Shown here: positions 44,198 to 50,317 of the stretch, one piece after another
Layout of the letters: each line of letters begins with the position of its first letter
Numbering within the stretch: position 1 is the stretch's first letter
Source: Pedobacter cryoconitis
GTDB taxonomy: Bacteria; Bacteroidota; Bacteroidia; Sphingobacteriales; Sphingobacteriaceae
Reading direction: 5' to 3'
Assembly: GCF_001590605.1 (NCBI RefSeq)
Contig: NZ_CP014504.1
Coordinates: 1,736,001 to 1,800,000 of the forward strand
DNA length: 64,000 nt
Translations under genes and position numbers: made by a program
Notes under the pieces: generated by a model
Told to the model about the DNA's origin: nothing
The model's input: only the letters and a program-made list of their open reading frames with translations
Database searches by the model: none

Positions 44198-44776
44198 CTA
44201 TTTTGGCATTAATACACTATTTACAACATGTATTACACCATTTTTCTGGTAAACATCTGCAATAGTCACTGTACTCATTCCACCTTTTTCATCTTTCATT
44301 ACCAACTTTTTACCCTCCATCCAGGCCCAAAGTTTTCCACCTTCAACAGTAGTTAGTTCAGCTTTTCCTTTTCCTTTTTTGATTGCAGCTGCAATGGCTT
44401 TACTATCCATTTTACCAGCAATAACATGATAGGTAAGGATTTTAGTTAATGCTGCTTTATTTTCAGGTTTAACTAAAGTAGCTACGGTACCTTTTGGTAA
44501 CTTATTAAAAGCCTCATTAGTTGGCGCAAATACAGTAAACGGACCGGCTCCTTTTAAAGTTTCCACTAAACCTGCAGCTTTAACAGCGGCAACCAATGTT
44601 GTGTGATCCTTAGAGTTCACTGCATTATCAATAATATCTTTTGTAGGGTACATTGCTGCGCCACCAACCATTTTAGTACCACCAGACATACTCATTTTTG
44701 ATTGTGCCTGAACTTGTGTTTGTGAAGCAAATGCGATAGCTACTAAAGCAAATGCTGATATAAATGTTTTTTTCAT
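44198..44776 (-). CDS. Exported fasciclin (FAS1) domain protein
   Basis: The start at 44776 (MKKTFISAFALVAIAFASQ) gives a standard signal peptide; an upstream in-frame ATG at 44800 adds eight residues before it and is less likely. The mature protein is a single FAS1 domain: KDIIDNAVNSKDHTTLVAAV (H1 region), GPFTVFAPTNEAFNKLPKGT, the YHVIAGKM turn and NGVIHVVNSVLMPK (H2) at the end. FAS1 domains mediate adhesion. It stands alone with a terminator behind it. The 277 bases upstream are AT-rich. Confidence 0.88.
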   Translation of the reverse strand: MKKTFISAFALVAIAFASQTQVQAQSKMSMSGGTKMVGGAAMYPTKDIIDNAVNSKDHTTLVAAVKAAGLVETLKGAGPFTVFAPTNEAFNKLPKGTVATLVKPENKAALTKILTYHVIAGKMDSKAIAAAIKKGKGKAELTTVEGGKLWAWMEGKKLVMKDEKGGMSTVTIADVYQKNGVIHVVNSVLMPK

Positions 44777-45002
44777 CTGAGTTTTGATATTTAACCACAT
44801 CTACGACAGATGATATACTATTGGTTTTCAAAAGATCAAAACATTACCACAACTAGTAGATTAATAACTATTTAAAAATAAAAAATATAATATTTATTGC
44901 TCCTGAAATACAGATTCGTGCTTGAATATCCGTTCCAGTACAGGAAGGTAACCAATATCGTATTGGTAATGTTAATTTATAGAATTTAGTTAGTATTTTA
45001 CT

Positions 45003-45035
45003 TTTCTTATTTTATTTGTATCATAAAATAAGAAA
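45003..45035. promoter_or_regulatory. 33-bp inverted repeat upstream of DUF4303-like gene
   Basis: TTTCTTATTTTAT (45003-45015) and ATAAAATAAGAAA (45023-45035) are perfect 13-bp complements around TTGTATC. It ends 42 bases before the ATG at 45078. It could be an operator or a leader hairpin. Confidence 0.5.
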
Positions 45036-45077
45036 CATGTCGTTTAAAAACATACACACTTAAATAAAATTAAACTT

Positions 45078-45623
45078 ATGCAAGAAATAGATTACAATAA
45101 AATACAAGAAGAATTGCTGGCTTTCACAAAAACTGAAGTGAGCAATTTTTTAACGGAACACCCAAATGAAGTTTTTTATGCATTTGCATTTGATTGTAAT
45201 GCAGAATATGCGGAAGTAAACTTATGTTTTAATACAGAAAGTGCTTTTTCATCACTCCTGGATGAATCTCAGAGTGGAAAGTATAAAGCTTCTTATCAAA
45301 GCGAAGAACAAATTAATGAATTGAAATACAATACTGGCGATTGGGAATATCAATCTTTTTCAACTCATTATGCGCTTTCTGAGGATGAATTATTTGGTGA
45401 TGAAGATGATCATGATGAAGATGGAGATGATGAAAATGAAGATGGAGAACTAAACAATATAATAACGGAGAATCTTTTGTTGCATTTTTCTAAAACATTA
45501 GTAGAATTTACCAGGTCAGAAGAATTTCAAAAAATACCTAAGACTCCGGATTTTAAAGTATTCTGCATAGATCATGATGAAGATTTGGATGAAGCAGAAT
45601 TAAGACTCAGTAGTTTAACCTGA
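45078..45623 (+). CDS. Hypothetical acidic protein, DUF4303-like
   Basis: A 181-residue soluble protein. The opening helix (IDYNKIQEELLAFTKTEVSN) followed by NEVFYAFAFDCNAEYAEVNL and CFNTE resembles DUF4303 proteins, which are often found as immunity-like or polymorphic-toxin neighbours, though no toxin gene is here. Residues about 113-135 are almost only Asp and Glu (GDEDDHDEDGDDENEDGE), an insertion of low complexity. It has its own terminator at 45646 and an inverted repeat upstream. Confidence 0.6.
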   Translation: MQEIDYNKIQEELLAFTKTEVSNFLTEHPNEVFYAFAFDCNAEYAEVNLCFNTESAFSSLLDESQSGKYKASYQSEEQINELKYNTGDWEYQSFSTHYALSEDELFGDEDDHDEDGDDENEDGELNNIITENLLLHFSKTLVEFTRSEEFQKIPKTPDFKVFCIDHDEDLDEAELRLSSLT

Positions 45624-45645
45624 TTCTGGATATTATTAAAGGAAA

Positions 45646-45689
45646 AGCCCTTTTGCAATTGAAATCAATCAATAGCAAAAGGGCTCTTT
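45646..45689 (+). terminator. Terminator after DUF4303-like gene
   Basis: AGCCCTTTTGC (45646-45656) and GCAAAAGGGCT (45675-45685) form a perfect 11-bp stem, followed by CTTTT. Confidence 0.75.
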
Positions 45690-45888
45690 TATAGTTACAA
45701 TCTTTGCCCTGATCTTACAATAAATGAAAAATCTGCCACTAATTGAACCAAAAGCGATGCTTTACCATTCTATATAGAACATGCAAATATCAAATAACTT
45801 CTGCAGATTCTCTTAAATACGCTATTGTGAGTGGTTCTTTAGTGAATGCTGATAACAGTAAACACATTTAAGCATTACTTTCAGGACA

Positions 45889-45927
45889 TAAAAAAACCGG
45901 TTATCGTGATGATAACCGGTTTTTTTA
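45889..45927. terminator. Bidirectional terminator after ferritin gene
   Basis: A 17-bp perfect stem, TAAAAAAACCGGTTATC (45889-45905) with its complement at 45911-45927, and a 5-base loop GTGAT. A and T runs at both sides allow termination in both directions; it is 16 bases beyond the ferritin stop. Confidence 0.85.
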
Positions 45928-45942
45928 TGTCTTTAATTCAGA

Positions 45943-46473
45943 CTATGCTTCGCTGTCATAAACAATGCCACCAACATGTTTGTCGATCTGCCATCTGCCG
46001 GTTCCTTCTTCTCCGATAACGTCGAATAATTCAAGGGCACGTCTTGCTTTGTATTCTTCTTCACGTTGTTCTTTGAAGAACCAGTTTAAGAATTCAACAG
46101 TGATGTAATCTTGTTCTTTATGGCAGTTAGCTGCAATATTTTTCAAAGATTGAGTTACACTGATTTCCTGATCTAAAGCTTCTTCGAAAACTTCTCTGAA
46201 AGAGTTATACTCAATTTTGATATTTGATACTTCAGGAGAAATAGCAGTACCGCCCATATCTAAAACATATTTATAGATTTTAAGCTGGTGTTGTCTTTCT
46301 TCATCCGACTGTTTGAAAAAATAGTCAGAAGAGAAATCGTAGCCATGCTGATTACACCAGGATGCCATTGCTAAATATGCGGATGAAGATTGAGCTTCTT
46401 TTTTTATCTGTTGATTTAAGAGTCTTTCTACTTCTGTAGAAAGCAAACACTTAACGCGGATGATATCTTTCAT
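45943..46473 (-). CDS. ftnA: Ferritin
   Basis: A 176-residue non-haem ferritin, a four-helix iron store. The ferroxidase ligands are readable: Glu in LLNQQIKKEAQSSSAYLAMA, the pair in FFKQSDEERQHQLKIYKY, Glu in FREVFEEALDQE and the fourth-helix Glu/Gln in VEFLNWFFKEQREEE. It oxidises Fe(II) and stores the oxide in a 24-subunit shell. A TACTTTTG -7 element on the minus strand at 46507-46514 sits 34 bases before the start; no Fur-type box is obvious. Confidence 0.93.
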   Translation of the reverse strand: MKDIIRVKCLLSTEVERLLNQQIKKEAQSSSAYLAMASWCNQHGYDFSSDYFFKQSDEERQHQLKIYKYVLDMGGTAISPEVSNIKIEYNSFREVFEEALDQEISVTQSLKNIAANCHKEQDYITVEFLNWFFKEQREEEYKARRALELFDVIGEEGTGRWQIDKHVGGIVYDSEA

Positions 46474-46506
46474 ATGATTGATTTTAATTACTACCTATAT
46501 CGTATA

Positions 46507-46514
46507 CAAAAGTA
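46507..46514 (-). promoter_or_regulatory. -7 element of ferritin gene
   Basis: The complement reads TACTTTTG, an exact TAnnTTTG match, with a predicted leader of about 27 bases. A -33 partner is not clear. Confidence 0.4.
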
Positions 46515-46577
46515 GTGCTATAAATCAATTTCATAGCATTTAAAAGAAATATGGAAAGATTCTAAGTCTAAAGAAGC

Positions 46578-46949
46578 TTAAGCTATTAGACTATATACCC
46601 TATCGTGAAGGATACGATTAAGTTCTAACATTACAAATGTACCTTCGATTAATTCTTTGAAGGCGATAATTTCTAATAAAGTTAATACATAGCAGTGATC
46701 ACAAGCACAGATAAAAACAATTTCCACATCAGGAGCTTTATCAGAACTTAGTAGTAAAGCTTCGATATCGATACCATAAATGGCTTTTCTAAGCTTCATG
46801 ATCGAACGGTAGTCGAAACGATTATGATGACCTGCGAAATTTACGTACCAGCATTTTTGAGAATCCGACTGAGATACAGATCCATTCCTGGTTTGGAATA
46901 CTTCTAATAATTCAACTGAAGGTGCTACGGCTACGTTTTGCATTAACAT
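46578..46949 (-). CDS. Hypothetical protein
   Basis: A 123-residue soluble protein (ATG at 46949, or 46943 two codons later). The middle reads CWYVNFAGHHNRFDYRSIMK and FICACDHCYVLTLLEIIAFK, a pattern with several Cys and His residues close together (CACDHC) that could bind metal. I recognise it only as a conserved Bacteroidota protein of unknown role. It lies 104 bases upstream of ferritin on the same strand and could be co-transcribed, which would suit a link to iron, but ferritin has its own -7 element. Confidence 0.55.
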   Translation of the reverse strand: MLMQNVAVAPSVELLEVFQTRNGSVSQSDSQKCWYVNFAGHHNRFDYRSIMKLRKAIYGIDIEALLLSSDKAPDVEIVFICACDHCYVLTLLEIIAFKELIEGTFVMLELNRILHDRVYSLIA

Positions 46950-47153
46950 TTATGATTATAACACAAAGATTCACATTATTTAGACTTGATACAAATAAAT
47001 TGATAAAATAATTTGTAATATTTTTAAATATTCCTGTTTTGTAGACGATAATTGCAAATATTCCTATATTGTTACCACCTAAAACTCAAGCTATATTTAT
47101 TGGGATTTACCCCATTAAACAATTTGAAAAACACGAATTAAATCCTTATCCCT

Positions 47154-47654
47154 ATGTACCGTAGTATTGAAGATTTCGAAAATGATTGGAAAAATGAAGA
47201 ACATAGTACGCTTCAAATATTCCGCAACATTACGGATGAAACTAAATCCATCAAAATCCACGAGAATGTAAGAGCATTAGACAGATTAGCCTGGCACATT
47301 ACCCAGACTATTCCTGAAATGGGACTACATGCTGGCTTGATGACAGAAAATTTGCTGGATGGACGACCAGTACCAGAAAGCTTTGAAGAAATTATTAAAG
47401 TTTACCAGGAATACAATGCCCTGTTGCTCAAAAGAGTGAAGTCAAAATGGACAGATTCTACTTTAGGAGATAAGGTAGAGATGTACGGCGAGGTTTGGAC
47501 TAAAGGACAGATACTCTCTGTATTTGTTGCACATCAGACGCATCACCGTGCTCAAATGACGGTCGTGATGCGTATGGTAGGTTTGCCAGTTCCAGGTGTA
47601 TACGGCCCTGCTAAAGAGGAATGGGCACAAATGGGTGTACCTGCTATGGATTAA
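47154..47654 (+). CDS. DinB/YfiT-like metal-binding four-helix protein
   Basis: A 166-residue protein of the DinB superfamily (not the polymerase). The metal-binding His triad is in LDRLAWHITQTIPEM and FVAHQTHHRAQM, with VGLPVPGVYGPAKEEWAQ as the usual C-terminal end. Members include thiol-S-transferases (bacillithiol-type) and many of unknown substrate. It stands alone; a hairpin terminator follows. Confidence 0.85.
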   Translation: MYRSIEDFENDWKNEEHSTLQIFRNITDETKSIKIHENVRALDRLAWHITQTIPEMGLHAGLMTENLLDGRPVPESFEEIIKVYQEYNALLLKRVKSKWTDSTLGDKVEMYGEVWTKGQILSVFVAHQTHHRAQMTVVMRMVGLPVPGVYGPAKEEWAQMGVPAMD

Positions 47655-47673
47655 GCCATTATTTAATTGATTT

Positions 47674-47712
47674 AAAAAGCCTGAACATTTAATATATTCA
47701 GGCTTTTTGCCT
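47674..47712. terminator. Bidirectional terminator
   Basis: AAAAAGCCTGAA (47674-47685) and TTCAGGCTTTTT (47697-47708) form a perfect 12-bp stem between the convergent DinB-like and AraC genes. Confidence 0.82.
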
Positions 47713-47737
47713 TTTTTCTATTTTAGAATTGTTAAAA

Positions 47738-48640
47738 TCAAACATTTCTAAAATGCCCCGGAGTAAAGGCAGTTTGTTTTTTAAAGAAATTATTAAAATG
47801 TGCTGCTTCTTCAAAACCAAGGCAGTAGCCAATTTCAGAGATATTCCAATCCGTGTGTTTTAATAAAGACTTTGCTTCTGTTAACACACGTTCAGAAATC
47901 AGGTCTGTAGTTGTTTTACCAGTAGTCACCTTAATAGACCTGTTTAAATGATTTACATGGACTGCCAGCTTCTCAGCGAAATCTTTGGCCGAGCGAAGAG
48001 CAAATCTCTGAGAAGGCGTTTCAATTGGAAACTGACGCTCTAATAACTCTGTAAATACAGCAGTGATCCTGGACTGCGCATTTGGATGTTGGTACAGACT
48101 CTCAGAAGGCTCAGATTTTAATGCGTAATGCGTTAGTTCTGTCACGTAATTACGCAGCAGATCATATTTAAATACATAATCTGAATTTATTTCTTCCAGC
48201 ATTTTCTCAAAGATGCCAGCAACGAATTGTTCTTGCGTATCATTTAAAAAATAAGCAGGTTTCCCTCCTATACTAAACATTGGCAATTCATTCAGGCTCC
48301 CGCGGATTTTCTCCGTAAAGAAAGATTCTGTAAAGATGCAGAAGTAACCGGTAGTACTTTCAGAAAGTGCTTGTACAGTATAAGGGACATTAGGATTGAA
48401 AAACATTAAGGTCGTACCTTTTACCACTAAACTTTTATCTGCATAGTGATACAAGTACTCTCCACGTACCAGGCTGACTTTATAGAAATCCCTGCGGCTA
48501 TAGGTAACAGGCGTAGCATTTGGGCCGTTACAATCTTCAATACGGAAAACATTAAAATGCCCTACACCGTTCTGTAAAGTCTGAGGAACACTATTAAACT
48601 TTTGCTGATAAAAGTGTTCTAACGTTTGTGTCTTGTCCAT
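47738..48640 (-). CDS. AraC family transcriptional regulator
   Basis: A 300-residue regulator with an N-terminal cupin-like sensing domain (SLVRGEYLYHYADKSLVVKG, TTLMFFNPNVPYTVQ) and a C-terminal pair of HTH motifs: KDFAEKLAVHVNHLNRSIKV and DWNISEIGYCLGFEEAAHFN, ending FKKQTAFTPGHFRN. Its target is not shown; the convergent neighbour is unlikely to be it. The complement of 48667-48674 reads TATATTTG and should be its -7 element. Confidence 0.88.
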   Translation of the reverse strand: MDKTQTLEHFYQQKFNSVPQTLQNGVGHFNVFRIEDCNGPNATPVTYSRRDFYKVSLVRGEYLYHYADKSLVVKGTTLMFFNPNVPYTVQALSESTTGYFCIFTESFFTEKIRGSLNELPMFSIGGKPAYFLNDTQEQFVAGIFEKMLEEINSDYVFKYDLLRNYVTELTHYALKSEPSESLYQHPNAQSRITAVFTELLERQFPIETPSQRFALRSAKDFAEKLAVHVNHLNRSIKVTTGKTTTDLISERVLTEAKSLLKHTDWNISEIGYCLGFEEAAHFNNFFKKQTAFTPGHFRNV

Positions 48641-48666
48641 CCTATGAATTTAAGCAATTTTCTGTA

Positions 48667-48674
48667 CAAATATA
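48667..48674 (-). promoter_or_regulatory. -7 element of AraC-type gene
   Basis: TATATTTG on the minus strand, 27 bases before the start codon. Confidence 0.4.
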
Positions 48675-48866
48675 GCTGTACCTGGCTTTAAGGAAATTGC
48701 GCTATTCAAACTGTTAATTGCAAAATTCAAACAATTCAATGGCAGATTAAATTGTAAAGATTAAATTCAGAAGCCTTTAAATTCATCAAAATTAGCTTTT
48801 TAAAGCGCTAATTGCATTTTTTATAATTCATAATGAGGTTGTTAAACGATTAACCTAAGCCGTTGT

Positions 48867-48896
48867 TTGCAGAAATGAACATTATTTGTACTTTTG
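48867..48896 (+). promoter_or_regulatory. Consensus promoter of tRNA-Ser
   Basis: TTG at 48867-48869, exactly 19 bases, then TACTTTTG at 48889-48896. Only four bases separate it from the first base of the tRNA, so the transcript should begin at or within a few bases of the mature 5' end. Confidence 0.65.
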
Positions 48897-48900
48897 TCGC

Positions 48901-48990
48901 GGAGAGTTGGCAGAGTGGTCGATTGCGGCAGTCTTGAAAACTGTTGACTTGTCAAAGGGTCCGCGGGTTCGAATCCCCCACTCTCCGCCA
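48901..48990 (+). tRNA. tRNA-Ser (anticodon UGA)
   Basis: A 90-base class II tRNA. Acceptor GGAGAGT (48901-48907) pairs with ACTCTCC (48980-48986); G48987 is the discriminator and CCA is encoded at 48988-48990. The anticodon stem is GCAGT (48928-48932) with ACTGT (48940-48944) and the loop CTTGAAA gives anticodon TGA at 48935-48937. A long variable arm and the T loop TTCGAAT follow, as expected for serine. Confidence 0.95.
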
Positions 48991-48992
48991 AA

Positions 48993-49023
48993 CAAAAATG
49001 CTGCCCGCAGGGTGGCATTTTTT
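48993..49023 (+). terminator. Terminator hairpin of tRNA-Ser
   Basis: AAAAATGC and the facing GCATTTTTT enclose a short GC-rich top (GCCC/GGG) with two mismatches, directly after the encoded CCA and ending in a T run. Confidence 0.6.
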
Positions 49024-49081
49024 GTTTTAAAGCAAGTTCTGCGCGTCTTCGCGCAAGGCTTGATTAAAAACAAAAATTGCC
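49014..49081. repeat. Long imperfect hairpin downstream of tRNA
   Basis: GGCATTTTTTGTTTT (49014-49028) faces AAAACAAAAATTGCC (49067-49081) with one mismatch. Inside, CAAG/CTTG and the perfect TGCGCG-TCTT-CGCGCA (49040-49055) complete a 68-base hairpin. Its left arm overlaps the right arm of the tRNA terminator, so the two folds exclude each other. Confidence 0.65.
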
Positions 49082-49106
49082 ATTGAGCGCAGCGAAAAGC
49101 ATTTTT

Positions 49107-49170
49107 GATTGAAGCCTCCCCCAAAAGGGATCAGCGAGAGTAACGAGCTAATCCATGTTGGAGGATAGAC
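49107..49170. repeat. Dispersed repeat, copy A
   Basis: Runs from GATTGAAGCC through AGCTAATCCATGTTGGAGGA. It matches copy B at 50139-50194 over nearly its whole length apart from a gap of about eight bases and single-base changes; both copies are in the same orientation, about 1 kb apart. Confidence 0.75.
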
Positions 49171-49417
49171 CTTTGGAAACCTCCCATCCTGCAAATCTTA
49201 AATTAGAGTTCTTTTGTTTAATTCAAATCATAATTACTCAGGAATAAAGCATAAATTTTGACACGCTCAACAGAAAGTCTTTGCTGTCACGTATGCTCTT
49301 ATGCCACTGGAAGTTGCGCTGAAAGCTTTCAATTTGCATGGGAATGACTCAACCGAAACAAGGCCGGGCTGTTCGTAAATAAATTCAAAATAGCTAAATA
49401 ATAAATCTATATCGTCC

Positions 49418-49461
49418 GGGTACTGCCTGAGTACTGGTCGGGTACTCGTTAGGGTAAGAGC
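49418..49461. repeat. Second 11-bp periodic array
   Basis: Four successive 11-base units: GGGTACTGCCT (49418), GAGTACTGGTC (49429), GGGTACTCGTT (49440) and AGGGTAAGAGC (49451). The period equals that of the array at 2889-2980, although the unit differs. Confidence 0.75.
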
Positions 49462-49483
49462 AGTGCTAAAGTAACGCGAGAGC

Positions 49484-49533
49484 ATGGCAAGTCCAAGTCA
49501 AAACAACTAGTTGAAATGACTTAGACTTGCCAT
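49484..49533. repeat. 17-bp inverted repeat with palindromic loop
   Basis: ATGGCAAGTCCAAGTCA (49484-49500) faces TGACTTAGACTTGCCAT (49517-49533) with one mismatch. The loop holds the perfect palindrome CAACTAGTTG (49504-49513). Confidence 0.8.
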
Positions 49534-49744
49534 AGTTAAAGCCCGTTTACAACCTGGTGTCACCCCGACCACCACTCAGGCACAATCAAACGATAACTAG
49601 TTGAAGATTAATGAAATTATAATTTTCCCTTGGGCTAACCCATGGACAACTGCAGACAACTGCGGACAATTACGGACAATTTTTACGCATCAGGATAATC
49701 TTTAACGCGAATAGCTTACATTGGTGGAAAAGCAATTATTTATT

Positions 49745-49936
49745 ATGGGAAGTTTAACGGGTAAATTTTCAAGGGGAATCCTGGACGATTTCATTTTTAA
49801 AGCAGCAGTTTGGCGTACAAGTTGTTTCAAAAGTTCTGTACTGGGCAAAAGGAAACAAACAATGGAAACTCAAAGGCATCAGAGAACTTTCGTCAAAGTA
49901 GCAAGCCTGGAAAAATCAGGATCTTTCCTCCCCTAA
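49745..49936 (+). pseudogene. Possible decayed short gene
   Basis: From the ATG at 49745 the frame reads MGSLTGKFSRGILDDFIFKA and ends after 63 residues. The start resembles a family of small Lys/Arg-rich Bacteroidota proteins, but the rest is unlike any I know and the surroundings are repeat-rich. It may be a relic or a chance frame. Confidence 0.25.
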
Positions 49937-50138
49937 GAATTCCGCTGGAGCGTTAACCGATCTCTTATCAAAGTAATCAGGAGCGTTTAATACTGATCAA
50001 TTGAACTAGAAAATCAGGAAGTAATTAGCTTATTGAAGAATCGTAACCATCTGCTTTGAACTCAAAAAATATCAAACCCAAAACTTGAAATTTAATCCCT
50101 GATCCACAAGTTTATGACTTGATCCGTATAAGGGGGTC

Positions 50139-50194
50139 GATTGAAGCCCCCAAGGTCAGCGAGCGTAACTAGCTAATCCACATTGGAGGATAGC
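50139..50194. repeat. Dispersed repeat, copy B
   Basis: GATTGAAGCCCCCAAGGTCA through AGCTAATCCACATTGGAGGA, the partner of copy A at 49107-49170. It ends about 120 bases before the histidine kinase gene. Confidence 0.75.
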
Positions 50195-50317
50195 CCATAG
50201 TAATACCTATTTTGCAATGTATTAAAGTCGTCGCAATGAATATATTAAACTCGCCGCAATGTAAGCCTGCATGAACAGCTTTCTATAAAAAAAAGCAAAC
50301 TTGAGATATATACTTTT

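Larger units (their letters stand above)
45624..45942. other. Gene-free region between two terminators
   Basis: 319 bases holding terminators at 45646-45689 and 45889-45927. Between them a start-less frame near 45810-45870 reads LKYAIVSGSLVNADNSKHI and stops, possibly a gene relic. Nothing else is seen. Confidence 0.5.
48991..50317. other. 1.3-kb gene-free region downstream of tRNA-Ser, rich in repeats
   Basis: No convincing gene. In order: a tRNA terminator hairpin, a long hairpin at 49014-49081, repeat copy A at 49107-49170, an 11-bp array at 49418-49461 joined to a hairpin at 49484-49533, a short decayed-looking frame at 49745-49936, and repeat copy B at 50139-50194. Open frames that cross the tRNA or the repeats on either strand look like chance. 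Confidence 0.7.

Noticed and set aside
47154..47654. Second DNA polymerase IV because of the family name DinB
   Set aside because: This is the unrelated four-helix DinB/YfiT superfamily with a His triad, without polymerase motifs.
48882..49124. Open frames on both strands crossing the tRNA gene
   Set aside because: They cover the tRNA-Ser and its terminator; codons follow RNA structure, not a protein.
49267..49485. Minus-strand 72-codon frame
   Set aside because: It runs through the 11-bp array and shows no family pattern; likely chance.
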